A stretch of DNA of 64,000 nt from Flammeovirga yaeyamensis. GTDB lineage: Bacteria > Bacteroidota > Bacteroidia > Cytophagales > Flammeovirgaceae. The notes under the pieces are model-generated. The model did not search any database. It was not told the origin of the DNA and saw only the letters and a program-made list of their open reading frames with translations. Where the stretch lies: assembly GCF_018736045.1 (NCBI RefSeq), contig NZ_CP076132.1, positions 977,501-1,041,500 on the forward strand, written 5' to 3'. The translations under genes were made by a program, and so were the position numbers. Shown in pieces: positions 46,205 to 55,404 of this stretch. Position 1 is the stretch's first letter. The number at the start of each line of letters is the position of its first letter.

Positions 46205-47665
46205 ATGGTCGATCAATCAATAATAGATAAATATGAATTGGTAGTGGGGCTTGAGGTTCACTCACAACTAACAACAAACAGTAAAATCTTTGCTTCTGAT
46301 CCAACTACTTTTGGAGAAGATCCTAACGTAAACATTAGTCCGATTACGCTTGCCTTGCCAGGTACACTTCCGAAAGTAAATAAGGGTGTAATCGAATCAT
46401 CGATAAAAATGGGATTGGCAGTGAATGGAAAGATTTCTGAATATCAATTCTTCGACCGTAAAAATTATTTTTATCCCGATCTTCCGAAAGGATATCAAAC
46501 AACTCAAGATAAAACACCAATTGTGGTGGGTGGTCACTTAGATGTAGTCACCAAAGATGGTCAGCCTTTTAAAGTGATCTTGAATAGAATCCACATGGAA
46601 GAAGATGCAGGTAAATCAACTCACCTTGATGGAAGCCCAGATACTTTGGTCGATCTTAACAGAGCCGGAGTACCTTTGATGGAAATCGTGACCGAACCTT
46701 GTATTCACGATTCTGCTGTGGCTGCAGCTTTTGTTGGCGAAATCAGAAAAATTGTACGTTACCTTGGTGTTGCCGATGGTAACATGGAAGAAGGTTCCCT
46801 TCGTTGTGATGCAAACGTTTCAGTACGTTTAAAAGGATCAACCACTCTTGGAGAAAAATGTGAGATCAAGAACATGAACTCTATGCGTAATATCCAAAGA
46901 GCAATTGATTATGAAATGAAGCGTCAGATCAAATTAATTGAGGATGGAGAACCGATTATTTCTGAAACAAGAACGTTCAATGTAGATAATGGTAAAACGT
47001 ATGGAATGCGTACAAAGGAAACACTAAACGATTACCGTTATTTCCCTTGTCCAGATCTTCCTCCGATGATCGTGAAGCCTGAGTGGGTAGAAGAAATTAA
47101 ATCGACAATGCCTGCTTTACCAGCAGAATTGGTCGAGAAGTTTACCAAAGAATATAAATTACCAGAATACGATGCGCGTTTATTGACAGAGTCGAAAGCT
47201 TCTGCATTGTATTTTGAACAGCTTTGTGGTGCAACAAAGAATTATAAGGCGGCATCAAATTGGATGATGGGGCCTCTGAAGTCGATTACTAACGATGCGG
47301 GAATTGATTTCGATGTATTAAAAGTAACTCCTAAAGAGATTGCAGACATCATTCAATTAGTCGATGATAAGAAAGTGAGTTTTGCTGCGGCATCTCAAAC
47401 ACTTATCAAAGAAATGTTGAAAGGCTATAAAGGATCTGTTGAGGATTTAGCAAAATCCTTAGATCTTATTCAAGATGGAGGAGATGATTTCTTATTACCT
47501 CTAATTGAAGAAGCAATTGCTAAATTCCCAGATAAAGCCGCAGCCTATAAGAAAGGGAAAAAGAACTTGTTAGGCTTGTTTATGGGAGAGGTAATGAAGA
47601 TGGCAAAAGGAAAAGCGGATCCTCAAAAAACAAATCAATTGTTGCGTGAAGCCTTGGAAAAATAA
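46205..47665 (+). CDS. gatB: Aspartyl/glutamyl-tRNA amidotransferase subunit B
   Basis: A 486-residue subunit that, with GatA and GatC, converts Glu-tRNA-Gln and Asp-tRNA-Asn to the amides. VVGLEVHSQLTTNSKIFA, ALPGTLPKVNK, FDRKNYFYPDLPKGYQ and EEGSLRCDANVSV are PET112/GatB signatures. The C-terminal GatB/YqeY domain is present (about 335-486). gatA and gatC are not in the window, which is common in this phylum. Confidence 0.97.
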   Translation: MVDQSIIDKYELVVGLEVHSQLTTNSKIFASDPTTFGEDPNVNISPITLALPGTLPKVNKGVIESSIKMGLAVNGKISEYQFFDRKNYFYPDLPKGYQTTQDKTPIVVGGHLDVVTKDGQPFKVILNRIHMEEDAGKSTHLDGSPDTLVDLNRAGVPLMEIVTEPCIHDSAVAAAFVGEIRKIVRYLGVADGNMEEGSLRCDANVSVRLKGSTTLGEKCEIKNMNSMRNIQRAIDYEMKRQIKLIEDGEPIISETRTFNVDNGKTYGMRTKETLNDYRYFPCPDLPPMIVKPEWVEEIKSTMPALPAELVEKFTKEYKLPEYDARLLTESKASALYFEQLCGATKNYKAASNWMMGPLKSITNDAGIDFDVLKVTPKEIADIIQLVDDKKVSFAAASQTLIKEMLKGYKGSVEDLAKSLDLIQDGGDDFLLPLIEEAIAKFPDKAAAYKKGKKNLLGLFMGEVMKMAKGKADPQKTNQLLREALEK

Positions 47666-47674
47666 GTTTCTGTG

Positions 47675-47688
47675 TATATTGCAATATA
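47675..47688. promoter_or_regulatory. 14-bp perfect palindrome upstream of TlpA-like gene
   Basis: TATATTGCAATATA is self-complementary and lies 27 bp before the GTG start of the next gene and 10 bp after the gatB stop. The left half, TATATTGC, also resembles a -7 element. A regulator site or the promoter core. Confidence 0.35.
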
Positions 47689-47714
47689 TATAAACAAGTA
47701 AATACGTAGATCAC

Positions 47715-48827
47715 GTGAAAACGATACAACATATTTTAATTTTTATCGCAGCATTTTTTATTATCAGCTGTGACAAAACTTCTTCAAATTCACAGGAGTC
47801 AGCCGTTAACTTTCCTGCAGAGGTAACAATTTCTGGTTCTATAGAAACTGCTAAAGAAGGTGATAAAGTAACGCTTTTTGCTTTCGAGAAAACAGGAAAG
47901 AAAGATGTAGCAACTGCTGTGGTTGAGAAAGGAGGTGCTTTCAATTTAAAGTACACTGTTAATCAGGTAGGACTTTACACATTAAATATCGGAAACACTC
48001 TAGAAGATATTCTTGTTATTGAAGGTAAAGATTTAACGGTAAAAAGTGCAGCACATGGTTTAGAGGTTCACGGTTCTAAAGAAAATGAACTTCTTCATAA
48101 ACTGAAAGTTCAATTTGATGATTTTGTCAATCAAGAAAGTCTTTTGAACCAAGAGTATGTAACTGCTGATAATGATAAAGCGAAAGAAGCTGTTGTAAAA
48201 AAAATAAAGGAGTTACAAGACAAAAGAGAGGCAAAGCTGTATCAATCTCTGAAAGAAATTGATGGTGCTTATATTACTTTAATCGTCTTGAATTACATTC
48301 AGAATAAAGACAAACATTTGAATGAAATCATCGCTTCAGTTGAGCGTTTAAACGAACGTTTTCCCGATGATGAATTGGTTGATGAAGTGTACAATGTGTA
48401 CATGACATTAAAGAAAACTTCTGTCGGTCAGTTGGCTACAGACATTAACTTAAAAGATGTAGATGGTAAATCAATTGCACTATCTTCTTTAAAAGGAAAG
48501 TATGTGATGGTCGATTTCTGGGCATCATGGTGTATGCCTTGTAGAATGGAGAACCCTAATGTTTTAAAAGCTTACAATAAGTACAAAAGCAAAGGTTTTG
48601 AAGTATATGGTATCTCTTTAGATCAGCAAACAGATAAGTGGAAAGAAGCGATTAAGAAAGATGGTATTACTTGGTTACAAGTTCACGATACTGAAAATGT
48701 AGCAGCAGAAGCTTATGGAGTACAGTCTATTCCTTTCACTTTATTACTTGATAAAGAAGGAAAAATTATTGCAAAGAACTTAAGAGGCGATGCTTTAGAA
48801 AAGAAATTAGCAGAGCTTTTAGATTAA
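47715..48827 (+). CDS. TlpA-like thioredoxin lipoprotein with DUF4369-type N-terminus
   Basis: A 370-residue protein with a GTG start (ACGTGAAAACG); Cys19 follows a lipobox (FFIISC). The first half is a DUF4369-like beta domain. The second is an AhpC/TSA-type thioredoxin fold with the redox pair WCMPC (Cys273, Cys276) and the cis-proline region SIPFTLLLD. It should reduce disulphides in the periplasm. The insertion sequence behind it starts 8 bp after the stop. Confidence 0.88.
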   Translation: MKTIQHILIFIAAFFIISCDKTSSNSQESAVNFPAEVTISGSIETAKEGDKVTLFAFEKTGKKDVATAVVEKGGAFNLKYTVNQVGLYTLNIGNTLEDILVIEGKDLTVKSAAHGLEVHGSKENELLHKLKVQFDDFVNQESLLNQEYVTADNDKAKEAVVKKIKELQDKREAKLYQSLKEIDGAYITLIVLNYIQNKDKHLNEIIASVERLNERFPDDELVDEVYNVYMTLKKTSVGQLATDINLKDVDGKSIALSSLKGKYVMVDFWASWCMPCRMENPNVLKAYNKYKSKGFEVYGISLDQQTDKWKEAIKKDGITWLQVHDTENVAAEAYGVQSIPFTLLLDKEGKIIAKNLRGDALEKKLAELLD

Positions 48828-48835
48828 GTTATACA

Positions 48836-48860
48836 TGTAAAGTCCTGAAATAACGATACA
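48836..48860 (+). repeat. IS left terminal inverted repeat
   Basis: TGTAAAGTCCTGAAATAACG and five more bases; complement of the right end with two mismatches. The outer TACA next to it is the target duplication. Confidence 0.9.
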
Positions 48861-48887
48861 GGTTTTTACTAAATTTATTTTAAATAT

Positions 48888-48924
48888 AAGACTCAATAAT
48901 TTAAAAGTTATTGGGTCTTTTTTT
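48888..48924 (+). terminator. Inward-facing terminator inside the IS left end
   Basis: AAGACTCAATAA and TTATTGGGTCTT form a stem with an 8-nt loop, followed by a T run on the plus strand. It lies between the left inverted repeat and the end of orfB. It would stop transcripts entering from the TlpA-like gene before they run antisense through the transposase genes. Confidence 0.75.
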
Positions 48925-48964
48925 CGCCTAACATATTTCCACCATTAAAGGTTTCTAAAATTTG

Positions 48965-49867
48965 TTATGTTGCTTTTACCTTTACCTTTTGGTAAGTTCT
49001 TCTTCTTTTTCCTCTTGTTTTATGCATTTGAATTGGTGTTTTCATATAGCATGACATATGAGGTCGCACTAAGTTATAAGTTTTTATACATTCTTTTAAG
49101 TATGCTTCAAAGACTATTTCATAATTAACATATTTACTCAGATTAAAATCATGCTTTATGGTTCTGTTGATGCGTTCTGCAATAGCATTTTTATATGGAT
49201 CATAAGTCTCAGTCATACTCGTTATAATTTTTGCTTTTCTAAGCAATTTCTGATAAGCTTTGCTGCAATACTGTACACCTCTATCTGAGTGATGAATTAA
49301 CTTTTCCCCCTTATACTCACGTTGTTTTATTGCCATTTTTAATGCCCTAATTGCACCTTGCTTATCTAACGACCTAGATAAGTCATATCCCATAATTTTT
49401 TTAGAATAAGCATCCGTAATTAAAGCTAAATACCAAGGGTTATCTCTTGTGCCAACATATGTAATATCAGCTACCATGACTTGTTCAGGCCTAGTAATTT
49501 CTAAGCCATCAACCAAATCTGGATAAGTTTTGAATCTATGATCTGAGTCTGTTGTTACATGATATGCTCTCTTAGGTTTTATATCTAAGTGATTGGCTTT
49601 CAAAATCTGCAGCAATTTATCTCGTCCTACACCCAGAGATTTCAAATCAGAGTACAGTAGAGTGTACAACATTCTATGACCACTGTTGGGTAACTTTATT
49701 CTAACGTTTTCTACGAGTGATACTACTTGCTCAGAAATTTTCAGATCTTTTTCTTTTCGCTTAATAGAGCGGTAATACACTTGACGGTCTTTCCCAAGTA
49801 ATTGACTTGAATATTCTACACCTTTAGAATACTCACCTCTGAAATGGTCTACTACTTGGGTGAAGAG
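48965..49867 (-). CDS. IS3-family transposase OrfB (DDE catalytic part, -1 frame)
   Basis: A frame of 300 codons measured from the frameshift site at 49867; a GTG at 49780 is the first in-frame start-like codon, so production is probably by -1 frameshifting from orfA. The integrase core shows VMVADITYVGTRDNPWYLALITD (first Asp), HHSDRGVQYC (second Asp) and NAIAERINRTIKHD (Glu), i.e. a full DDE triad with the HTH_21 region ahead of it. The fused OrfAB product would be about 427 residues. Confidence 0.92.
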   Translation of the reverse strand, partial: LFTQVVDHFRGEYSKGVEYSSQLLGKDRQVYYRSIKRKEKDLKISEQVVSLVENVRIKLPNSGHRMLYTLLYSDLKSLGVGRDKLLQILKANHLDIKPKRAYHVTTDSDHRFKTYPDLVDGLEITRPEQVMVADITYVGTRDNPWYLALITDAYSKKIMGYDLSRSLDKQGAIRALKMAIKQREYKGEKLIHHSDRGVQYCSKAYQKLLRKAKIITSMTETYDPYKNAIAERINRTIKHDFNLSKYVNYEIVFEAYLKECIKTYNLVRPHMSCYMKTPIQMHKTRGKRRRTYQKVKVKAT

Positions 49868-50247
49868 TTTTTTCTTATATCAATTTTATATTCCTTTTCA
49901 GCCAAATCAATCATCATATCGAAAATAATTGATTTATGGTCAGCTTTTTCTGCTTCAGCCTCTAATCGTTTGATTTTCTTTTTTGCTGTTTCCAACTCAA
50001 GTTTAAGCTCTAATAACTCTTGTTCAGGTGTTTTTTTCTTCATGGCACTTACTTTATGGTTCCAGTCAAAGTTACCATATTTTTGTAACCAAATCTTTAC
50101 AGTTTGATTCCCTTGAATACCATATTTACGTTGAGCTGCTTTAAGACCTAGTTGACCGTTTTCAACTTCCGAGACAATTTGAAGCTTTAAGGACATTGGA
50201 TAATCCTTTTGGGTACGTTTAATGAACTGATTTTTATTTTCTTCCAT
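49852..50247 (-). CDS. IS3-family transposase OrfA (helix-turn-helix)
   Basis: A 131-residue protein with an N-terminal HTH (LKLQIVSEVENGQLGLKAAQRKY, GIQGNQTVKIWLQKYG) and a leucine-zipper-like coiled coil (LLELKLELETAKKKIKRLEAE) typical of IS3 OrfA. It binds the IS ends and, alone, can repress transposition. Near its 3' end lies the heptamer A AAA AAC used for the frameshift. Confidence 0.92.
   Translation of the reverse strand: MEENKNQFIKRTQKDYPMSLKLQIVSEVENGQLGLKAAQRKYGIQGNQTVKIWLQKYGNFDWNHKVSAMKKKTPEQELLELKLELETAKKKIKRLEAEAEKADHKSIIFDMMIDLAEKEYKIDIRKNSSPK
49867..49873 (-). promoter_or_regulatory. Programmed -1 frameshift site of the IS
   Basis: Minus-strand heptamer A AAA AAC in the orfA frame, 12 nt before the orfA stop at 49852. 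After slipping one base back, translation reads CTC TTC ACC CAA and continues without a stop through orfB. A downstream stem may be TCACC with GGTGA. This is the classic IS3 arrangement. Confidence 0.85.
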
Positions 50248-50264
50248 GATAACGATTGTTTTAG

Positions 50265-50289
50265 TGTATCGTTATTTTAGGACTGTACA
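50265..50289 (-). repeat. IS right terminal inverted repeat
   Basis: Plus-strand bases GTATCGTTATTTTAGGACTG and TACA at the end; complement of the left end with two mismatches. The next four bases, TACA, are the target duplication. Confidence 0.9.
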
Positions 50290-50306
50290 TACATAGTCTA
50301 AAAAGG

Positions 50307-50339
50307 AAGGTTAATCATTTCGGTGGTTAACCTTTTTTT
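50307..50339 (+). terminator. Terminator displaced from the TlpA-like gene by the IS
   Basis: AAGGTTAA (50307-50314) and TTAACCTT (50327-50334) form a stem followed by TTTTTG. It faces right, with no plus-strand gene immediately before it. Removing the IS and one TACA would place it about 25 bp after the TlpA-like stop, which is the normal position. Confidence 0.8.
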
Positions 50340-50520
50340 GTTGGAAAATTTAGAGGTGCTTTACGATTAACTGCATAAAAGTGAACTATAAAAAACTAAT
50401 ATATAGTTGTATTGAATTTATATTTGATTGATTATCAGATATAATTTTTGTGTTTGAGTAAGATTTTTTCTTGTTTCGCTCTACAAACTATTATTAGAAT
50501 CTTTACCTAAAACTCTCAGT

Positions 50521-53500
50521 ATGAAAAATAGACTATTACTCATACTGCTACTGCTAAGTAGTAGCTACTATTCTTATGCTCAATATTCTGCCGTCGGTAT
50601 CATCGGCACAGCGACAAGCGGAAGTTGGGATTTCGAAACTTTTCTTACCGTAAACCCTGCAGACAGTTCCATTTGGACACTTTCTGATGTCCCTCTTTTG
50701 GATGGAGAATTAAAGTTCCGGGCAGATACAACCTGGGATATCAATTGGGGAGGAGACACCTTTCCTTCTGGAGTATTAGTTCCGAACGGTTTAAATATTC
50801 AAGTTACTCAAGGTACCTATGACATCACCGTCGATTTTACACAGAACACTTATTCATTAGTGAATACAGCTTCTGCTGGAATTATTGCACCTAAAGTGAA
50901 AATTAGAGTAGATAATTTACCACCTAATACTCCTCAGAATGCGATATTAACAGCTAACGCACCTGCCTACTTTAATAACCCAACATCTTATGGACAATTC
51001 TTTTTGGATACATCAGGTGTTTATTATGAATTACTATTGCCTGATGGAACCATAGGCTTAGATTTCAATGTATTTATTGATAACAATCCGGCGTATAAAG
51101 CCCTAGAAAGCAACGGTTCCGAAAGTACGTATTATGTATCTTTTACTGATTCTACAGAATGGGAAATAATTATAGAGGATTGGAATTTTGTGCCTTCAGG
51201 TTACTCTTTTGATAATCCATTGTTAGTGGATTCATCAAGTATTTATTCTACCTATGATCAACCCTCATTTTATCAATATGTTAGTAGTGGACAAGAAATA
51301 GTTGATATAAAAACAGATGAATACTCTATCAATAAAAATTTGAGATTGTTTGTCAATAACACCATGAAATTGGATACTTATGGATACGATATTGGTGGTG
51401 CTGTAGAACTTCAACCTTTCGATACACTAAAAGTTCAGTGGATGGTTTCTGATGCTCAAAGTAATATTCAAGCATTTGATTTTAACTTTCATATCGCCCC
51501 TTTACCAAAAATTATTGTTAGAAATATTCCTGCTAATACCCCGGCAGATACGAAAATATATGTAGCGGGAGATTACGAAGGTTGGCGATTTAATTGGCCG
51601 GATAAACATCTAACTTATAATGAAGATAGCAATTATTACGAAGTTGAATTACCCCTCACAGCTACGAAAAATCAGTTTACATTCTTCTTAAAAGGCGGAA
51701 CGAAATTTAGAGAAATAGATCAACAAGACTCACTTAAGATAAGAACTGTCGATCTTCAAAGTAGTGTGGACAACGTATTCTTCGTAGATGATATTTTCGC
51801 TTGGTCGGCTATTCCAACACCACAGAATAGTTGTGCCACTGCATTACCTTCTCAATTAGGAGATAATGTAGTTGAAAGTACAGCACAGTGGTTTGTATTT
51901 ACCGCTCCAGAAGATGGCGATTATTATATCAAGGAAACCTCAAATAGATTATCGAATGCCGAGTACATGGCAGAAGATGTTTCCCTTTATTGGGATTGTA
52001 ACGATACTATTTCTTTTAATGCAGCGAGAGGATTGGTGGTACAACCTTTAGCACAAGGAGAAACAGTATATATCAAATGGGAACATTATTTAGGAGATGA
52101 TGTGGCATTTGATTGGAGAATTGAACATGCCGCTTATTTCATGATGTCGGATGCCAATGGTTTTAGATCAGATAGAGCGGTTGAAATGCAAAGGGTAGGA
52201 CCCTCTCAGTATTATTTAGAACAATTTTTTGATGTTGGAAATAGTGGTTTTTCTTTGTTGGATCAAACACAATCATTTATTGCTTACGATACGATCAACA
52301 ATGTAATTACTCATAAATACAATAACAGTATTCCGGTAAATGTTGATGAATCAGGTATTTATGGTATAACTGTCGACTTTTCTGATGGATCATATTCTTA
52401 TGAATTTGTGGGATCTTATGAAACACCACCTGTCACTTTTCAACCTCAATATTGGCAGCCAAACCAACAAATTAAAATGATTCTGGATTTGAGAAATGAA
52501 GGCTATATACAACATATGGATAGTGCCTACATTTGGACGTGGATTGAAACTCCTGATTCAGTTTATTCACCTTTACTCCAAACAGATTTTGGTTTTTCAG
52601 ATCCATCGGCAAAGATGACGAAAGAAAGTGAAGGAGTTTATTCTTATACATTTACTCCGACAACACTTTTTAATGTAGAGGATTCCATCATCAGTAATTA
52701 CGGCTTTAACTTTCTAATGAAAAATCTATATGGATCGGATAAAACGGATGATCTTGGACCTTTCTTCCCTGTAAATGAACCTATGTACACTGTTAGTTTT
52801 ACAGTAGATCTTAGTGTTTATATAGAAGAAGGAAAATTTGATCCAAATGCAGATCAAGTGATATTGTACTCCAACTTTACTGAAAACCATTCTTTCTATG
52901 AGGAAACAATGTTTAACATGGGAAATGGAATGTATAGTAAAGACTTAACGAATATTCTGAGTGCAGGAAATGAATACAAATATATCATTCGTAAACAGGA
53001 TGGAGATATTGAAGAATTAGAGTTGAGGACTTTTGTGAATACAGGTGATAATGTAGTGATTGTTTCCGATGTATTTGATAATAAACTCACAGCAGATCCT
53101 CTTACTACAGTGGTGATGGACATTAGTCATCAAATAGACTTTGGGAACTTTATACCCGACGAAAACTTGGTAAAAATTCAATACTTTGAGTCAGATACCT
53201 CCACTATTATTTATCCTATGATGAAAGTAGATGACCAATATTTCAGCTGGAGTTTTAGACAACCTGAAGGATCGATTTTAGATTTCAATTTCATTATAGT
53301 AGATAGTCAGACGGACTCAATTCTTATGGTAGAAGACACCATTAGAACATTGGTAGTGTCTTCAGGAAACCCTAATCGAGGTTTTACCTTTAACGATGAA
53401 TTGTATCAAACCAGTGTCGTCACTTTTAACGTGGATATGAGGGTCTTCATTTTAGAAGAAAAATTTGATCCTTTATCAGATTATGTGGAGGTAGTTGGAA

Positions 53501-54960
53501 GTCTAAATAATTGGGGGAATTACGATACACTATTCTTAAGTGATGATGATTTAGATGGGGTGTATTCCTATTCGACAGAATTATTAGTTGGCGATTATGA
53601 ATATAAATATAGAATCAACTCTTCATGGAATGTAGGAATGCACGATAGTGGACCAAACAGAACATTTACACTTGGTCCTAATGAAGGTGTTTCTCTTTAC
53701 GATTTCTTCGATAATAAATTTATACCGAATCCAGAAGTGGTGTTATCGGTAAATATGTCAGAACAAGTATCCCAAGGAAATTTTGATGTAGGCAGTCAAG
53801 AAGTATTCATCAAATTGATGGTGGATAGCAGTTATGTAGACCGCCCTTTAGTAGTAAATGAAGATGGTAATTATGAAACATCACTTTACCTTTTAGACAC
53901 TTTAGGTGACTATCAATATTATTTCTATTACATCGATTCTAATGGAGATTCCTTATCAAAAGTAGAGGAAGAGAATTCTAGAACCTTTACAGTGAGAGGT
54001 GGACAGCAAGTTCAATTGCATTGGTTTAATGATGAAGAACCTGTTCAAAAGATAACGGCGACTTGGACTGTAAATATGAACCCTGGAATCATTACTCAGC
54101 AATTTGATCCAAGTACAGGCAAAGTAGAAATTTTAGGTAGTTTTAATGGATGGGCAAGTGCCGTTGAGTTACAAAGAGTAGATCAGACTTCTGTTTATAC
54201 AACAAGTATGGACCTCCCTAGTGCCATGATTTATTACAAAGTGTTGGTTGATGGTGTAGAAGAGGTTTTCCTAGCTCAAGATCAAAGTAACAACCGATCT
54301 CATTTCTTAACCGTGGAGGATAACATTATAAGTGCCGTCTATAAATTTGAAGAAACCATTCAAGTAGAAGAAGAGCAAATAGAAACAGTAACTCAAGATG
54401 ATGGCACAGTGGATGTTGAAGTGGATTCTACTTTATTCGCAGATTTAGAAGGCACTGTTACTTATCAGGCAATGCTTGCAGACGGTAGCGAATTGCCAGA
54501 GTGGGTGATATTCGACCCAGAGACTTTGACATTCACCGTAGATCCATCAAAAGTCCCTGCCGGTACAAGATTAATGGATGCTATCGCAGATCTTGATATC
54601 ATTATTCTTGCGAACGACGAAAGTGGTAAATCTGTAGCAGTAGAGGTTACCCTGCCAACAGAAACCATCATCAGTGATTATCAAGATGAACAAGACGACG
54701 AAGATGTCAATAGTTTATCAGATGATTTATTGAAACTGTCAGTATATCCATCTCATCTATCTAATTTTACAATGATTTATAACCCCAGCTCACAATCATT
54801 GTCCTATCAATTATTAGACATGAGTGGAAAACAAATTGAAAAAGGACATTCATCTTCATCAAAAATTAAGTTAGATATGGAAAACTTGCCAGAAGGAATG
54901 TACTTTATTCATATGATGAATCAATATGGTAATTATACTCAGAAGGTAGTGAAGAAATAA
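50521..54960 (+). CDS. Giant T9SS-secreted SusE/F-like protein with five tandem repeats
   Basis: A 1479-residue protein with a signal peptide ending at SYAQ. The N-terminal domain (about 21-110, AVGIIGTATSGSWDF and WDINWGGDTFPSG) matches SusE/SusF outer-membrane starch-binding proteins. Beta domains follow to about 750. Then five repeats of about 106 residues begin near 756, 864, 967, 1073 and 1180, each opening like VxFxVDMxxxIxxGxFDP and containing a VEIxGSFNxW strand, as in starch-binding E-set or CBM modules. The end (from about 1405) is a type IX sorting domain. It probably binds polysaccharide at the surface. The IS lies upstream. Confidence 0.8.
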   Translation: MKNRLLLILLLLSSSYYSYAQYSAVGIIGTATSGSWDFETFLTVNPADSSIWTLSDVPLLDGELKFRADTTWDINWGGDTFPSGVLVPNGLNIQVTQGTYDITVDFTQNTYSLVNTASAGIIAPKVKIRVDNLPPNTPQNAILTANAPAYFNNPTSYGQFFLDTSGVYYELLLPDGTIGLDFNVFIDNNPAYKALESNGSESTYYVSFTDSTEWEIIIEDWNFVPSGYSFDNPLLVDSSSIYSTYDQPSFYQYVSSGQEIVDIKTDEYSINKNLRLFVNNTMKLDTYGYDIGGAVELQPFDTLKVQWMVSDAQSNIQAFDFNFHIAPLPKIIVRNIPANTPADTKIYVAGDYEGWRFNWPDKHLTYNEDSNYYEVELPLTATKNQFTFFLKGGTKFREIDQQDSLKIRTVDLQSSVDNVFFVDDIFAWSAIPTPQNSCATALPSQLGDNVVESTAQWFVFTAPEDGDYYIKETSNRLSNAEYMAEDVSLYWDCNDTISFNAARGLVVQPLAQGETVYIKWEHYLGDDVAFDWRIEHAAYFMMSDANGFRSDRAVEMQRVGPSQYYLEQFFDVGNSGFSLLDQTQSFIAYDTINNVITHKYNNSIPVNVDESGIYGITVDFSDGSYSYEFVGSYETPPVTFQPQYWQPNQQIKMILDLRNEGYIQHMDSAYIWTWIETPDSVYSPLLQTDFGFSDPSAKMTKESEGVYSYTFTPTTLFNVEDSIISNYGFNFLMKNLYGSDKTDDLGPFFPVNEPMYTVSFTVDLSVYIEEGKFDPNADQVILYSNFTENHSFYEETMFNMGNGMYSKDLTNILSAGNEYKYIIRKQDGDIEELELRTFVNTGDNVVIVSDVFDNKLTADPLTTVVMDISHQIDFGNFIPDENLVKIQYFESDTSTIIYPMMKVDDQYFSWSFRQPEGSILDFNFIIVDSQTDSILMVEDTIRTLVVSSGNPNRGFTFNDELYQTSVVTFNVDMRVFILEEKFDPLSDYVEVVGSLNNWGNYDTLFLSDDDLDGVYSYSTELLVGDYEYKYRINSSWNVGMHDSGPNRTFTLGPNEGVSLYDFFDNKFIPNPEVVLSVNMSEQVSQGNFDVGSQEVFIKLMVDSSYVDRPLVVNEDGNYETSLYLLDTLGDYQYYFYYIDSNGDSLSKVEEENSRTFTVRGGQQVQLHWFNDEEPVQKITATWTVNMNPGIITQQFDPSTGKVEILGSFNGWASAVELQRVDQTSVYTTSMDLPSAMIYYKVLVDGVEEVFLAQDQSNNRSHFLTVEDNIISAVYKFEETIQVEEEQIETVTQDDGTVDVEVDSTLFADLEGTVTYQAMLADGSELPEWVIFDPETLTFTVDPSKVPAGTRLMDAIADLDIIILANDESGKSVAVEVTLPTETIISDYQDEQDDEDVNSLSDDLLKLSVYPSHLSNFTMIYNPSSQSLSYQLLDMSGKQIEKGHSSSSKIKLDMENLPEGMYFIHMMNQYGNYTQKVVKK

Positions 54961-54988
54961 ATATAGATATCATCAATATATAAATTGG

Positions 54989-55024
54989 AACCTCATCAAG
55001 TCGTAGTATTTGGTGAGGTTTTTT
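54989..55024 (+). terminator. Intrinsic terminator after SusE/F-like gene
   Basis: AACCTCATCAA and TTGGTGAGGTT (one G-T pair) form a stem followed by TTTTTTA. Confidence 0.85.
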
Positions 55025-55086
55025 ACATCCCATATCTAACATCGCACATCTAACATTTTACATATCACTACTACTAGCATCGTCGT

Positions 55087-55123
55087 AAACCGATAGTCTT
55101 CGAGGGGCCAAGGCTGCCTCGCT
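55087..55123 (+). repeat. Dispersed hairpin repeat, copy 2
   Basis: 33/37 identical to 2448-2484. The hairpin is CGAGGGGCC / GGCTGCCTCG, where a C to T change yields a G-T pair instead of the G-C pair, so the stem survives. It lies between two unrelated genes 52 kb from copy 1. Confidence 0.75.
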
Positions 55124-55404
55124 AGCTTTCTCACCTTACCTCTTATCTTTTACTTCTTACTTTTTAATTCTAACCTCTTACTTCAAAAACTCCTGAGTTA
55201 TTTATACTAATCCCCCGTAGTCTATTAGTTCTAAAAATATCACTTATCCAAGTTTATCATTTCAGAATATCAAGGACTTGAACTAATCACTATTTTTTCC
55301 TTAAGGAGTTTGGTATATTGATAATACCTAATTTTGAAAGCTTAAAGCGCCTATTTTCTTAAAGCTACTTTTATTAACTCATTTAGTGACCCTCAATATG
55401 TATA

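Larger units (their letters stand above)
48836..50289 (-). mobile_element. Complete IS3-family (IS150-group-like) insertion sequence
   Basis: A 1454-bp element bounded by imperfect 25-bp terminal inverted repeats. The left end starts TGTAAAGTCCTGAAATAACG and the right end, read inwards, TGTACAGTCCTAAAATAACG: 23 of 25 positions agree. The flanks carry a 4-bp target duplication TACA (48832-48835 and 50290-50293). It encodes OrfA and OrfB on the minus strand, joined by a frameshift site. Everything looks intact, so it is probably recent and may be active. Confidence 0.93.

Noticed and set aside
55120-55200. CRISPR-like pyrimidine-rich short repeats
   Set aside because: The units are irregular, low complexity and without constant spacers.
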